Source: Microvirga sp. 3-52 (GTDB lineage: Bacteria; Pseudomonadota; Alphaproteobacteria; Rhizobiales; Beijerinckiaceae). From it: DNA of 64,000 nt. The stretch covers positions 65,144-129,143 of the forward strand of contig NZ_JAHAMK010000005.1 in the NCBI RefSeq assembly GCF_018383585.1, given 5' to 3'. Positions within the stretch are counted from its first letter, which is position 1. Every line of letters begins with the position of its first letter. Both the position numbers and the translations under genes were made by a program. The notes below the pieces were generated by a model. The model saw only the letters and a program-made list of their open reading frames with translations, had not been told where the DNA came from and made no database searches. Positions 7,518-16,652 of this stretch are shown in pieces.

Positions 7518-9590
7518 GTGCCCTCCCCAATCGTCATCACGACCGACCAGTTTACGACCTTAACCCTGCTTACCGATCACAGCTCGGTCACCGTCAATCC
7601 GGGGATCACCATCGCGGGCCCTTATACCAGCACGGGCTTCGCTCTCGATGCCAGTGCAGGCGCCGGCGGGACCATCACGGTTCACGGGACGCTGACCGCC
7701 GGCGGCGGCATCTACGATCCGTCGACCGCGCGAAATTCCTATAACGTCATGGTCTCCCGCACCGGCTCCATCGACGCGATTAACGGTTACGGCATCGCCC
7801 TGCAGAAACAGGCCACTGTCGTCAATCATGGCACGATCACCGCCTCGAAGGTCGGCATCAGTATCGGCGACGGCAGCAGCGTGGTGGTCAATACCGGCTC
7901 GATCACGGCGGAGGACGGTATCAGGACCTTTGGGAACGGTGCAGTCATCGAGAATGCCGGGGAGCTCCAGACGAAGAACGGGATGGTGATCATCGGAAAC
8001 GATTGTACGATCACCAATAGCGGCACCATCAAGGCTCTCGGATACGGAATCATACTGCCCGAAGGGACCGGCGTCTCCACGGTGGTGACCAATATAGGGG
8101 TAATTCAAGCTGATATCTTGGCCTTCGTGGGCAACGCAGCCGGCAACGTCTTCGTCAACCGCGGCGCCATCACGGGCAACATGGACATGCGCGGCGGCGA
8201 CGACGTGTTCGACAGCCGTTCGGGAACGATCGCCGGAACGGTCCTGCTGAGTTCCGGAAACGACAGAGCATTCGGAGGCTCCGGAAACGAGACGTTTTCC
8301 GACGGTCTTGGCAACGACATGATCGACGCCGGAGGCGGCATCGACACGCTGACCTACGACCTGTCGACGGATCCCGGCGTCGCGGTGTCGGTCGATCTGA
8401 GCCTGACGACGGCCCAGGTCAATGCCTGGGGAACCGACGTCTTTCTGAACTTCGAGAACGTGACCGGCGCCGTTGGCAACGACACGATCAAGGGCAGTGA
8501 TGCCGACAACGTCCTGAAAGGCCTCGCCGGTGCGGACAACCTGAGCGGCAGAGACGGGAACGACACGCAGATCGGCGGCGGCGGCGGGAACGACGTCCTG
8601 GATGGAGGCAGCGGCATCGATACCGCGGATTTCAGCGGCGGGACCAGCGCGATCGTGGATCTGAGGCTCGAATTCCCGCAAGACACCGGGATGGGCAACG
8701 ACATCCTCCTGGGGATCGAGAATCTCATCGGCGGATCCGCAAGCGACAGGCTCACGGGCAGCGCGGCAGCCAATGTGCTGGCGGGCGGCGGTGGGATAGA
8801 CCTGCTGTCCGGCGAAGGCGGCGACGACGGCTTGACCGGCGGAGCAGGCAACGATGTCCTGGATGGCGGCGCGGGACGCGACACAGCGGTGTTTGTCGGC
8901 GCACGCAGCAGCTACACCATCGTGGCGAATGCGGACGGCACGTTCACCGTCACGGATCTGGTCGCGAATAGGGACGGCGCGGATGTGCTGCGCAATGTCG
9001 AAGCCGTCCGATTCACGCTCACCGGCGAGGCACTCGATCTTGCGAGCCTGACGCCGCCTCTCGAGCCTCCCGTCACGCCTCCTCCGAATCCGCAGCCCAC
9101 GCCCCTCGTGCTGCGCGGCACGAGCGGGGCCGACCGTCTTACAGGCGGCACGGGCAACGACACTCTCTTCGGCAAGGCCGGCAGGGATGCTCTGACGGGC
9201 GGCTCGGGCCAGGACGCTTTTGTGTTCGACAGCAAGCTCACGGCCCGAACTGCGGTGAAGAACAAGGACACGATCGTCGACTTCGGACCGCTCTATGACT
9301 CGCTCTATTTCGACGATGCGGCTTTCGGCAACACGACCATCGCCCGATACCTGAAGGGCAAGAACGCCGCGCTCGACCACGCGATTGCGATCAAGAGGGG
9401 GTGGCTTGCCTTCAATCAGGCCAAGGACCGGGACGACTTCTTCATCGCCAAGAAGGTGAACGCGAAGACGTACAAGCTGTTCTTCGATGCCGACGGCTCG
9501 GGCACGAAGAAGGCCCTGGAGATCGCCACCGTGAAGCTCCAGACCGGAGAAGGCACCGCCCTTGCCTACAAGGACGTCTTCTTCGTCTGA
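7518..9590 (+). CDS. secreted RTX-type protein: beta-helix-like N-terminus, calcium-binding nonapeptide repeats, type I secretion tail
   Basis: No N-terminal signal peptide is seen. The first ~230 residues are imperfect repeats of the NxGTI kind (for example VVNHGTITASKVGISIG and TITNSGTIKALGYGI) that should form a right-handed beta-helix. From about 8200 the protein carries clusters of GGxGxDxxx calcium-binding repeats (GGAGNDVLDGGAGRD, GGTGNDTLFGKAGRD). A Pro-rich linker at about 9055-9105 precedes the last RTX block and a C-terminal domain of about 135 residues, nearly identical to that of the protein at 18019-20049. Together these point to export by a type I system; no transporter genes are in the window. 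Start: a frame opens at ATG 7416, but GTG 7518 follows AAAGGA at good spacing and removes an Arg/Lys-rich segment unlike the rest. Function unknown, perhaps adhesion or matrix. Confidence 0.85.
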   Translation: MPSPIVITTDQFTTLTLLTDHSSVTVNPGITIAGPYTSTGFALDASAGAGGTITVHGTLTAGGGIYDPSTARNSYNVMVSRTGSIDAINGYGIALQKQATVVNHGTITASKVGISIGDGSSVVVNTGSITAEDGIRTFGNGAVIENAGELQTKNGMVIIGNDCTITNSGTIKALGYGIILPEGTGVSTVVTNIGVIQADILAFVGNAAGNVFVNRGAITGNMDMRGGDDVFDSRSGTIAGTVLLSSGNDRAFGGSGNETFSDGLGNDMIDAGGGIDTLTYDLSTDPGVAVSVDLSLTTAQVNAWGTDVFLNFENVTGAVGNDTIKGSDADNVLKGLAGADNLSGRDGNDTQIGGGGGNDVLDGGSGIDTADFSGGTSAIVDLRLEFPQDTGMGNDILLGIENLIGGSASDRLTGSAAANVLAGGGGIDLLSGEGGDDGLTGGAGNDVLDGGAGRDTAVFVGARSSYTIVANADGTFTVTDLVANRDGADVLRNVEAVRFTLTGEALDLASLTPPLEPPVTPPPNPQPTPLVLRGTSGADRLTGGTGNDTLFGKAGRDALTGGSGQDAFVFDSKLTARTAVKNKDTIVDFGPLYDSLYFDDAAFGNTTIARYLKGKNAALDHAIAIKRGWLAFNQAKDRDDFFIAKKVNAKTYKLFFDADGSGTKKALEIATVKLQTGEGTALAYKDVFFV

Positions 9591-9660
9591 GAACGGAGGC
9601 GGCCACTAGGCCTCCGTTCAGAACGATTGGGAAGATGCCCGGCGAACCCGGCCCATAAAG

Positions 9661-9697
9661 AAAAGCCCGCCGGAGCCTCCGCTCCGGCGGGCCAAAA
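9661..9697. terminator. bidirectional intrinsic terminator
   Basis: A 12-bp perfect stem (gcccgccggagc at 9665-9676, gctccggcgggc at 9681-9692) with a CTCC loop, flanked by AAAA on both sides and a longer A-run to the left. The A-run reads as a U-tract for the minus-strand L,D-transpeptidase gene that ends at 9717; it may also stop the RTX gene ending at 9590. Confidence 0.85.
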
Positions 9698-9716
9698 CCT
9701 GCGGCTGCCCGTGTCC

Positions 9717-10355
9717 TCAGACCCGGTACCGCCCGTTGCGCTTCACATAGACCGTCGTACCGACGGGGACGCGCTCGTAGAGGTCGGCGACGTCCTCGTT
9801 GAGCATGCGGACGCAGCCGGAGGAGACCTGTTCGCCGATGCTCCAGGGCTCGTTGGTGCCGTGGATGCGGAAGAGCGTGTCGGCGCCGTTCTGGTGCAGA
9901 TAGAGCGCGCGGGCGCCGAGCGGGTTGTCGAGACCGGCCTCCATGTAGCGCGGCAACTCGGGCTTGATGCCGACCATGGTCTTGGTGGGCGACCAGTTGG
10001 GCCAGACGCCCTTGCGGCCAACGGACGCAATGCCCCTCCAGGAGAAGCCCTGCTTGCCGACGCCGACGCCGTAGCGGATCGCCCTGCCCTCGGGCTGGAC
10101 GAGGTAGAGCATGCGCTCGTCGATATCGACCACGATGGAGCCCGGCTTCTCGGGGCCCTTGTACTCCACCGTCTGGCGGGCGTATTTCGGGTCCATCTTG
10201 CGGCGGTCGACCAGCGGGATGTTGTGGGGCTTGTCCGGCATCATGCCGACATACCAGGCGGAATCGTCCGCCGTGGCGACCGGCTGCTGGGCGGTCTGGC
10301 AGGCAGCAAGGGGGGCGCTCAGAAGAGCGGCAATCAGGAGGCGTCGAATCATCAT
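9717..10355 (-). CDS. L,D-transpeptidase (YkuD/ErfK family), lipoprotein-like
   Basis: A 212-residue exported enzyme expected to make 3-3 cross-links in peptidoglycan or to attach envelope proteins to it. The N-terminus MMIRRLLIAALLSAPLAACQ is a lipoprotein signal peptide with lipobox LAAC (Cys19). The YkuD domain covers about residues 85-210 and has the catalytic signature HGTNEPWSIGEQ followed by SSGCVRMLNEDV, giving the His and the nucleophilic Cys. The length matches the common single-domain alphaproteobacterial form. It is monocistronic: an RTX gene converges on its 3' end across a terminator and glyS ends beyond its promoter. Confidence 0.92.
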   Translation of the reverse strand: MMIRRLLIAALLSAPLAACQTAQQPVATADDSAWYVGMMPDKPHNIPLVDRRKMDPKYARQTVEYKGPEKPGSIVVDIDERMLYLVQPEGRAIRYGVGVGKQGFSWRGIASVGRKGVWPNWSPTKTMVGIKPELPRYMEAGLDNPLGARALYLHQNGADTLFRIHGTNEPWSIGEQVSSGCVRMLNEDVADLYERVPVGTTVYVKRNGRYRV

Positions 10356-10546
10356 CGGTCTTCTGAATTGAATTGGTTGCCGCCTACCTAGAGCCTAGGT
10401 GGCCGATTGGCTGTGCCCCTCACGCCACACCTTAACATGAATTAACCCTTGGGGCTCTCCGGGGAGTGCCTCCAACAGGGTGGAAACAGCCTGTTCCGGG
10501 TGTGCCGTACTTCCGGCGACGGGCGGGAGCCATGTCGCCGGACACC

Positions 10547-12802
10547 TTATCCCTCGATGCGGGAGAAATCCGCCACCGTGCGGGTCGCCTCACGGATGTC
10601 GTTCAGGAGCCGCAGGCGGTTGGCCCGAAGGGCGGCATCCTCCGCATTCACCGTCACCTTGTCGAAGAACGCGTCCACGGGCTGGCGCAGACGGGACAAG
10701 GCGCGCATCGCGCCCTCGAAATCCTCCGCTTCGATGGCTTTCTGCGCCTCTTCCTTCGCCCCGTGAAGGACCACGGCAAGCGCCTTCTCCTCGATCTGTC
10801 CGTGATCGTTCACGATCTGAAGATCCGGAGCCTCGTTGTAGGCACGCCCGTCCTTCTTCTCCTCGATGCGCAGGATGTTGGCCGCGCGGCGATAGCCGGC
10901 AAGCAGGTTCCTGCCGTCCTCGGTGTCGAGGAAGCGCCCGAGCGCTTCCACGCGGCGGACGATCATGAGCAGGTCGTCCTGGCCTTCGAGCGCGAACACC
11001 GCGTCGATGAGATCGTGACGCGCGCCCTGGTCGCGCAGATAGACCTTCAGGCGGTCGGCGAAGAAGGAGAGGAGATCGAGCGCACGCACATACATGATGC
11101 GCGCAAGGCTTTCCGAATTCCCCAGTTGCCGCTGCCGGAAGATGGACTCGAGATCCGGCAGGGTCGGATGATTGACGAGCCCGGCGATTGCGCTGTCCTC
11201 GATGGCTTCGACGAGCTTCTTGGCCTGCAGGAACTCCTCGAAGAGAACGTCCTTCGCGTCGCGCGCGAAGGGCTTCGCCAGCCGGGAGATCAGCGGCAGC
11301 TTGAGGTCGTTCTCCAGCACCAGCCGGATCACGCCCAGGGCCGCACGGCGCAGCGCGTAGGGATCCTTCGAGCCCGTCGGCTTCTCGTCGATGGCCCAGA
11401 AGCCCACGAGGGTGTCGATCTTGTCGGCGAGCGCCACCGCGACCGAGACCGGATCGGTCGGCACGCGGTCGGAGGGGCCGAGGGGCTTGTAATGCTCCTC
11501 GAGGGCGGCCGCGACGGACGCGTGCTCGCCCTGCAGGGTCGCGTAGTAGCGCCCCATGAGGCCCTGCAGTTCGGGGAACTCGCCCACCATCTCGGTGACG
11601 AGATCGGCCTTGGCGAGACGGGCTGCACGCTCCGCCAACACTGGATCGGCGCCGACGACGGGCGCCAGTTCCCTGGCGAGCGCCGCGATGCGTTCCACGC
11701 GTTCGTATTGCGTCCCGAGCTTCTCGTGGAAGACGATGGATTTCAGCTTCTCCAGCCGGTCTTCCAGCTTCACCTTCTGGTCCGTCTCCCAGAAGAACTT
11801 CGCATCGGAGAGACGGGCGCGCACGACGCGCTCGTTGCCGCCGACGATCGTCTTGCCGCCGTCGCCGGCGACGAGGTTCGAGGTGAGCAGGAACCTGTTC
11901 GCGAGCTTGCCGGTCCTGGGATCGTGCACGACGAAGCATTTCTGGTTCGCCCGGATGGTGGTGCGGATCACCTCGGGCGGAATGTCGAGAAAGGCTTCGT
12001 CGAAGGAGCCCATGAGCACCACGGGCCATTCCACGAGGCCGGCGACCTCTTCGAGCAGGCCTTCGTCCTCGACGAGTTCAAGGCCCTGCGCGAAGGCGAG
12101 ATCCTTCGCGTCGTGCAGGATCATGTCCTTGCGGCGGTCGGCATCGAGCACGACCTTGGCGCGCTCCAGCCCCTGCACATAATCGCCGAAATGTTTCACG
12201 TGGAACAAATCAGGAACAAGGAAGCGGTGGCCGCGGGTCGTATTCCCCGAGGCGATGCCGTCGACCTCGAAGCGCACCACGTCCGGATCCTCGGTCTCGG
12301 GTCCGAAGGTGCAGACGATGGAATGGAGCGGACGCACCCAGCGAAGCGAACCGGGCTCCTTCGAGGCCGCACCCCAGCGCATGGATTTCGGCCAGGGGAA
12401 ATTCTTGACGATGCCGGGCAGGATCTCGGCCAGCACGTCCGGCGTCGAGCGGCCGGGCTTCTCGATGACGGCGACGTAGAACTCGCCCTTCTTCGGATCG
12501 CTCTCGATCTTCGCCTGCTCGATGGAGGACAGCCCCGCTCCTTTCAGGAAACCCTGAATCGCAGCCTCCGGTGAGCCGACGCGCGGGCCTTTGCGCTCCT
12601 CGCGCACGTCCTGCCCCTTCACGGGCAGGCCCGCGACCTGCAGCGCCAGCCGCCGCGGCGTGGCGAAGGCCTTGGCGCCCTCATAGAGGAACCCGCGCTC
12701 CACGAGCGCGTCGGTCACAAGCTTCTTCAAATCCTCCGCCGCACGACGCTGCATGCGGGCAGGAATTTCTTCGGAGAACAGTTCGAGGAGAAGATCGGGC
12801 AT
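10547..12802 (-). CDS. glyS: glycyl-tRNA synthetase beta subunit
   Basis: A 751-residue beta subunit of the bacterial alpha2-beta2 glycyl-tRNA synthetase, which charges tRNA-Gly in the cytoplasm. The N-terminus [18 protein letters not shown] is the family hallmark. Further recognisable blocks are the [20 protein letters not shown] region, [20 protein letters not shown] at about 190, and the C-terminal DALR-type anticodon-binding domain ending [10 protein letters not shown]. It comes after glyQ on the same strand, but here a DUF559 gene separates the two. The spacing to the DUF559 stop is 15 bp, so co-transcription is likely. Confidence 0.97.
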   Translation of the reverse strand: MPDLLLELFSEEIPARMQRRAAEDLKKLVTDALVERGFLYEGAKAFATPRRLALQVAGLPVKGQDVREERKGPRVGSPEAAIQGFLKGAGLSSIEQAKIESDPKKGEFYVAVIEKPGRSTPDVLAEILPGIVKNFPWPKSMRWGAASKEPGSLRWVRPLHSIVCTFGPETEDPDVVRFEVDGIASGNTTRGHRFLVPDLFHVKHFGDYVQGLERAKVVLDADRRKDMILHDAKDLAFAQGLELVEDEGLLEEVAGLVEWPVVLMGSFDEAFLDIPPEVIRTTIRANQKCFVVHDPRTGKLANRFLLTSNLVAGDGGKTIVGGNERVVRARLSDAKFFWETDQKVKLEDRLEKLKSIVFHEKLGTQYERVERIAALARELAPVVGADPVLAERAARLAKADLVTEMVGEFPELQGLMGRYYATLQGEHASVAAALEEHYKPLGPSDRVPTDPVSVAVALADKIDTLVGFWAIDEKPTGSKDPYALRRAALGVIRLVLENDLKLPLISRLAKPFARDAKDVLFEEFLQAKKLVEAIEDSAIAGLVNHPTLPDLESIFRQRQLGNSESLARIMYVRALDLLSFFADRLKVYLRDQGARHDLIDAVFALEGQDDLLMIVRRVEALGRFLDTEDGRNLLAGYRRAANILRIEEKKDGRAYNEAPDLQIVNDHGQIEEKALAVVLHGAKEEAQKAIEAEDFEGAMRALSRLRQPVDAFFDKVTVNAEDAALRANRLRLLNDIREATRTVADFSRIEG

Positions 12803-12817
12803 AATTGGTTCGCCGCT

Positions 12818-13237
12818 CTATTCCCCTCCCCCTTGTGGGGAGGGGTTAGGGGTGGGGGTGTCGGCGCCAGCGCCGTTCGAAGGTGCGGTGTAAAGAGCCG
12901 CATAGATCGTGTCGAGCACGACATCGATCTGGCTCCACACTTCATGGTTCCAAAATCGAAGAATCCTATAACCTTGCATCCTTAGCCAAGCGGTTCGTGC
13001 CGCATCGGCTTGGAGGCCGTTTTCGAGGCCGTGCTGGCCTCCATCGACTTCCAGAATCAACTTGGCCTTATGACAGACGAAGTCCGCGACGTAAGGGCCG
13101 ATTGGGGCCTGCTTGCGGAAATGAGTATCGGCAAGCGGAATACGCTCCAGATGCCACCAGAGACGCTTCTCGGCATCGGTCATCCGCCTGCGGAGGACTC
13201 GGGAGTGAAGTGTTCCTACTTTCGTCGTTCGGGACAT
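12818..13237 (-). CDS. DUF559 protein (very-short-patch-repair endonuclease-like fold)
   Basis: A 139-residue protein with the DUF559 restriction-endonuclease-like fold: TDAEKRLWWHLERIPL, then FRKQAPIGPYVADFVC, KLILEVDGGQHG with the likely metal-binding Asp and Glu, and GYRILRFWNHEVW. This is the PD-(D/E)xK-type pattern related to Vsr endonucleases; activity is inferred from the fold only. The last 15 residues (ADTPTPNPSPQGGGE) are encoded by a copy of a dispersed GC-rich repeat. The start at 13237 gives MSRTTKVGTLHSR; the frame stays open upstream into glyQ, but that part is antisense-like read-through. It sits between glyQ and glyS, which are usually adjacent, so it looks like an insertion into the operon. 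Confidence 0.85.
   Translation of the reverse strand: MSRTTKVGTLHSRVLRRRMTDAEKRLWWHLERIPLADTHFRKQAPIGPYVADFVCHKAKLILEVDGGQHGLENGLQADAARTAWLRMQGYRILRFWNHEVWSQIDVVLDTIYAALYTAPSNGAGADTPTPNPSPQGGGE
12821..12869. repeat. GC-rich dispersed repeat, copy within the DUF559 3' end
   Basis: The core cctcccccttgtggggaggg is followed by gttaggggtgggggtgtcgg. The first part is a hairpin (ctccccc / gggggag type). Related copies lie at 13266-13303, 24655-24691, 31481-31523, 31546-31586 and 40546-40574. Here it overlaps the final codons and the stop of the DUF559 gene. Confidence 0.85.
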
Positions 13238-13265
13238 GGGACTTTGGAACTCGGCCCTGCGGAGT

Positions 13266-13303
13266 CGACACCCCCACCCTAGCCCTCCCCTCAAGGGGGA
13301 GGG
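13266..13303. repeat. GC-rich dispersed repeat, inverted copy
   Basis: The sequence cgacacccccaccctagccc continues into ctcccctcaagggggaggg. It is the reverse orientation of the copy at 12821-12869, so the DUF559 gene is bracketed by inverted copies. It lies in the gap just 3' of glyQ. Confidence 0.85.
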
Positions 13304-13317
13304 AACACGGTGGTGCT

Positions 13318-14259
13318 TCACGCCGCCACGCCCCCGCCCTCGGTCTTCAGCCAGGCCGCGCCGCAGGCCTTCGCCAGTTCGCGGACGCGCAGGATGTAGC
13401 TCTGGCGCTCGGTGACGGAGATCACGCCGCGGGCGTCGAGCAGGTTGAACACGTGGCTGGCCTTGATGCACTGGTCGTAGGCCGGCAGCGCCATCAGATG
13501 GCGGTTGTCGTTGGAGCCGGGCTTCGGCTCGCCGTCCGCGAGATACTTGCGGCAGGCTGCCTCCGCGTCGCGGAAGTGCCGGAACAGCATCTCCGTGTCG
13601 GCGTATTCGAAGTTGTGGCGCGAATATTCCTGCTCGGCCTGCAGGAAGACGTCGCCGTAGGTGACCTTCCGGTCGCCTTCGAGACCGTTGAAGTTGAGAT
13701 CGTAGATCGATTCCACGCCCTGCAGATACATGGCGAGGCGCTCGAGGCCGTAGGTCAGCTCGCCAGCGACCGGCGAGCACTCGAAGCCTGCCACCTGCTG
13801 AAAATAAGTGAACTGCGACACTTCCATGCCGTCGCACCAGCATTCCCAGCCGAGGCCCCATGCGCCGAGCGTCGGGCTCTCCCAATCGTCCTCGACGAAC
13901 CGGATGTCGTGGACGGAGGTGTCGATGCCGATGGCCTTGAGCGAGCCGAGGTAAAGCTCCTGCAGGTTCGGCGGGTTCGGCTTCAGGATCACCTGGAACT
14001 GGTAATAGTGCTGGAGCCGGTTCGGGTTCTCGCCGTAGCGCCCGTCCTTCGGGCGCCGGGAGGGCTGCACATAGGCCGCGCGCCAGGGCTTGGGACCCAG
14101 AGCCCGCAAGGTGGTGGCCGGGTGGAAGGTGCCCGCGCCGACCTCCATGTCGTATGGCTGGAGGATGACGCAGCCCTGTTCGGCCCAATAGCGCTGGAGC
14201 GTGAGAATCAGGCCCTGGAAAGAGCGCGCAGGGTTCATGTGCGCGGGTTCGCTCGTCAT
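13318..14259 (-). CDS. glyQ: glycyl-tRNA synthetase alpha subunit
   Basis: A 313-residue catalytic alpha subunit that activates glycine and transfers it to tRNA-Gly together with GlyS. The near-invariant blocks are present: [68 protein letters not shown] and the class II core [21 protein letters not shown] ten-residue N-terminal lead with [13 protein letters not shown] offers an alternative start at the second Met (residue 8). The first gene of the glyQ-DUF559-glyS unit; the S49 peptidase gene upstream is separated from it by a REP-like element. Confidence 0.97.
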   Translation of the reverse strand: MTSEPAHMNPARSFQGLILTLQRYWAEQGCVILQPYDMEVGAGTFHPATTLRALGPKPWRAAYVQPSRRPKDGRYGENPNRLQHYYQFQVILKPNPPNLQELYLGSLKAIGIDTSVHDIRFVEDDWESPTLGAWGLGWECWCDGMEVSQFTYFQQVAGFECSPVAGELTYGLERLAMYLQGVESIYDLNFNGLEGDRKVTYGDVFLQAEQEYSRHNFEYADTEMLFRHFRDAEAACRKYLADGEPKPGSNDNRHLMALPAYDQCIKASHVFNLLDARGVISVTERQSYILRVRELAKACGAAWLKTEGGGVAA

Positions 14260-14343
14260 ATCGGCGTCCGGTTTGTCTCGAAAATGTCAGGCGAACCCTT
14301 GTGATGACGGGCGGCCCAAGTCAAGCGTCGGGGGTATACTCGC

Positions 14344-14433
14344 CGTCATGGCCGGGCTTGACCCGGCCATCCCGATGCGGTGGAGCGCAGCGCCCTTCCA
14401 GTCGGGATCACCGGCACAAGGCCGGTGATGACG
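14344..14433. repeat. REP-like double-hairpin element, copy 2
   Basis: The left arm is the tggccgg form (tggccgggcttgacccggcca) and the right arm the tcaccgg form (tcaccggcacaaggccggtga), the opposite order to copy 1. Inner ends cccgat/tcggga and outer ends gtcat/atgac are inverted. A degenerate partial arm follows to about 14490. Confidence 0.88.
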
Positions 14434-14499
14434 TGAGGTGTGGATGGGAGCGGATCCCCTTCCCGGTCCTGCGGACCGCCGGGGATGACACGGGAGCGC

Positions 14500-15384
14500 T
14501 TACAACCCCAGCCGCGCCCAGGCGGCCCGCTCCTCGAGCGCGCCGACGATCTCGCCAGGGTCGATCAGGCTGCTCTGCCCGAGCGAGCGCCGGCCGAGCA
14601 GGCGTCCCAGCAGCGGCGGGCGGGCGGGCTCGATCATGCGAAATCGCACCTTCTCGCCGAAGCGCTGGCGCAGGATGGTGCGGATGTCGCCGAGCCCGTC
14701 GATGAGGCCGAGATCGAGGGCCTCCGCCCCGACCCAGAAGGCGCCGGAGAAGAGATCGTCGTAGGAATCGTTGAGCTTTTCGCCCCGGCGTTCCTTCACA
14801 AGGCCGACGAACACGTCGTGGATCTGGCGCTGGAGCCCCTTCAGGCGCACCACATCGTCCGGATTCTCGGGCCGGAACGGATCGAGCATCGCCTTGCTCT
14901 TGCCGGCGGTATGCACGCGGCGCTCGATGCCGATGCGCTCGATCAGCTCATGGAAGCCGAAGCTCGCCGAGACGACCCCGATGGAGCCGACGATGGAGGC
15001 CGGATCCGCATAGATCTCGTCCGCCGCGCAGGCGATCATGTAGCCGCCGGAGGCCGCCGCGTCCTCCACGAAGGCGATGACGGGAAGCTTTTTTTCCTCG
15101 GCAAAGGCCCGGATGCGCTTGAAGATCAGGTGCGACTGCGCGGCCGAGCCGCCCGGCGAGTTGATGACCAGCGCCACAGCCTTCGCGCCCGGCACCGAGA
15201 AGGCGCGCTCCAGCAGGGGCGCCACGTTTTGCATGGCGAGCCCTTGGCGCAGGGGCAGCACGGCCCCGATGGGGCCCGACAGGCGCACCACGGACACGAT
15301 GGGATGAGCATAGGTGCGATATTTGCTCGGGAGGAGGAATTGGAGACGTGCCGGGAGCATGGAGGAGAACGATGTTTGAGCCAT
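14500..15384 (-). CDS. S49-family serine peptidase (SppA/SohB-like)
   Basis: A 294-residue member of the signal peptide peptidase A family, with a Ser/Lys catalytic dyad and a role in degrading membrane-bound peptides. Recognisable parts are ALVINSPGGSAAQSHLIF (oxyanion region), FVEDAAASGGYMIACAADEI with the nucleophilic Ser in ASGGY, SIVGSIGVVSASFGF, and the catalytic Lys in AGKSKAMLDPF. There is no strong N-terminal membrane segment (MAQTSFSSMLPARLQFLLP), so it may be cytoplasmic or peripheral. Length fits single-domain SohB-like forms rather than the tandem SppA. It is upstream of glyQ on the same strand but separated by about 240 bp including a repeat. Confidence 0.9.
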   Translation of the reverse strand: MAQTSFSSMLPARLQFLLPSKYRTYAHPIVSVVRLSGPIGAVLPLRQGLAMQNVAPLLERAFSVPGAKAVALVINSPGGSAAQSHLIFKRIRAFAEEKKLPVIAFVEDAAASGGYMIACAADEIYADPASIVGSIGVVSASFGFHELIERIGIERRVHTAGKSKAMLDPFRPENPDDVVRLKGLQRQIHDVFVGLVKERRGEKLNDSYDDLFSGAFWVGAEALDLGLIDGLGDIRTILRQRFGEKVRFRMIEPARPPLLGRLLGRRSLGQSSLIDPGEIVGALEERAAWARLGL

Positions 15385-15547
15385 GGCGGTTATGTAGGGT
15401 GCACGGCCCGGCTTCCCAAGATGAACATACCGTTAGGGAAATTGTCGGGCTGCGTTCAGTTAAGATCGTTTAAACCTTCATCATGGACAACAGCCCGGTC
15501 GTGACACCGTTGCAACCCGGTGTCCGGGCGGAGTTGAGGAGATATTG

Positions 15548-15880
15548 ATGCGCAAGCTTGTTTTCGGTCTTCTTGGTTTTGCAGCTCTTGGCTTTGGTGC
15601 TCTGTCCGTACAGCCGGCCGAGGCGCAGCCCTATTATCGCGGTTACGGCTATGGCGGCCCTGCCCCGGTCGTGAGCGTCCAGTACGGGCGCCCCGATTAT
15701 GGACGTCGTCCCTATTATGGACGTCGTCCCTATTATGGACGTCCTTACGGAGCCTATCGCCCGGTCCGCACGGCGCGCCGCTGCTGGGTCGAGCCGCGGC
15801 GGGTCTGGAACGGCTACCGGTGGGTGCGCCGTCCGATCGAGGTCTGCCGCTCGGTCGGCCGACCCGGCTATCGCTGGTAA
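15548..15880 (+). CDS. small exported Tyr/Arg/Pro-rich protein, function unknown
   Basis: A 110-residue protein with a signal peptide (MRKLVFGLLGFAALGFGALS, likely cleaved after PAEA) and a mature part rich in Tyr, Gly, Pro and Arg. The middle has a repeated YYGRRP unit encoded by nearly perfect 18-bp tandem copies. The C-terminus RRCWVEPRRVWNGYRWVRRP ends in a CW...C pattern common among small exported proteins of this order. The start at 15548 is preceded by GAGGAGATATTG. Expected to be periplasmic or surface-exposed; no function can be assigned. Confidence 0.75.
   Translation: MRKLVFGLLGFAALGFGALSVQPAEAQPYYRGYGYGGPAPVVSVQYGRPDYGRRPYYGRRPYYGRPYGAYRPVRTARRCWVEPRRVWNGYRWVRRPIEVCRSVGRPGYRW
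15690..15748 (+). repeat. 18-bp tandem repeat inside the Tyr/Arg-rich gene
   Basis: Three near-identical units of the form tattatggacgtcgtccc lie head to tail, the first beginning gattatgg and the last ending cgtccttac. They encode (D/Y)YGRRPY. The period is a multiple of three, so copy-number change would lengthen or shorten the protein in frame. Confidence 0.85.
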
Positions 15881-15890
15881 TTCTGAGAAG

Positions 15891-15912
15891 GGGCGCCTCA
15901 GGCGCCCTTTTT
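15891..15912 (+). terminator. intrinsic terminator
   Basis: The stem gggcgcc/ggcgccc with loop TCA is followed by TTTTT. It lies 10 bp after the stop of the Tyr/Arg-rich gene. The convergent methyltransferase gene ends inside its T-tract. Confidence 0.88.
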
Positions 15913-16652
15913 CATGAAAGGTTCGCTTCCCCTCGGTGCAGGGCTTCGGCCTGCGGGGTGAAGCGTCCATCGGGCCCGTTCAGGATCAGCGGCGGCAGGA
16001 TGCTTAACGGGGCCCGGCTGCCTTTCATGCCGGACACGAGAAAGCGGATCGCAGGCCGTTCCGCGCTCGGATGGACGAAGCGGAGTTCCAGGCCGCCAAG
16101 CCGTTTTTCCAGAATCGCAAGGCATTCGGCCACCCGGTCGGCCCGGTGGATCAGGACGAGGCGGCCCTTGGGCTTGAGAAGCCCCGTGCAGGCCTTGAGC
16201 CAGTCCTCCAGCCCGCCCGCCGGGAGGGCATGGGCTGCCGCCCGACGCCGGTCGGGCGAGATCCGGGCCTGCCCCTCTTCCAGGAAGGGGGGATTGGTGA
16301 GGACGAGATCGGCGCTCTCCGGGTTCAGCCCCGCAGCCTCGCGCGAGGCCTTGTCCAGCACGTCCGCGACGGCAACCTCGCCCTCAACGCCGTTGTCGCG
16401 GCAGTTCCGGCGGCAGAGTTCCGCAAGGTGAGAATCCCGCTCCACGAAGACGAAGCGGGCGCCCTTCTCCCGGGCCGCCGCTATGAGCCCGACAGCCCCC
16501 GTCGCCGCCCCCACATCGACCACGACGTCGCCGGGCTTCACCGGCGCCGAGGCCGCGAGCAGCACCGCATCGGTACCGGCCCGGTGCCCCTTTTCCGGCT
16601 GAACGAGGCGGACGCGCCCGCCCAGGAGGAGATCTTCCGTGACCTCATTCAT
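15912..16652 (-). CDS. class I SAM-dependent N6-adenine methyltransferase (TrmN6-like)
   Basis: A 246-residue methyltransferase starting MNEVTEDLLLGGRVRLVQ. The SAM site shows VVDVGAATGAVGLIAA (motif I) and the catalytic LVLTNPPFLEEGQ (NPPF, motif IV), as in the tRNA1(Val) adenine-37 N6-methyltransferase family (YfiC/TrmN6). The KGHRAGTDAVLLAA segment near the N-terminus also fits that family. The substrate is probably a tRNA adenine but is not proven. The start at 16652 overlaps the end of the DUF2007 gene by 8 bp, which indicates translational coupling; a longer frame to 16685 is less likely. Confidence 0.87.
   Translation of the reverse strand: MNEVTEDLLLGGRVRLVQPEKGHRAGTDAVLLAASAPVKPGDVVVDVGAATGAVGLIAAAREKGARFVFVERDSHLAELCRRNCRDNGVEGEVAVADVLDKASREAAGLNPESADLVLTNPPFLEEGQARISPDRRRAAAHALPAGGLEDWLKACTGLLKPKGRLVLIHRADRVAECLAILEKRLGGLELRFVHPSAERPAIRFLVSGMKGSRAPLSILPPLILNGPDGRFTPQAEALHRGEANLS

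Noticed and set aside
7560-9380. A 606-codon minus-strand frame opposite the RTX gene
   Set aside because: The repeats in the RTX gene create an open antisense frame; no domain is seen and the sense strand clearly codes for GGxGxD repeats.
10466-12574. A 702-codon plus-strand frame opposite glyS
   Set aside because: Antisense to glyS; no family signature.
12818-14188. Extension of the DUF559 frame upstream through glyQ
   Set aside because: The extra N-terminal part is a frame-shifted reading of glyQ. The family starts near MSRTTKVG at 13237.
15690-15748. Possible CRISPR-like array
   Set aside because: Repeats are contiguous without spacers and are in frame within a gene.
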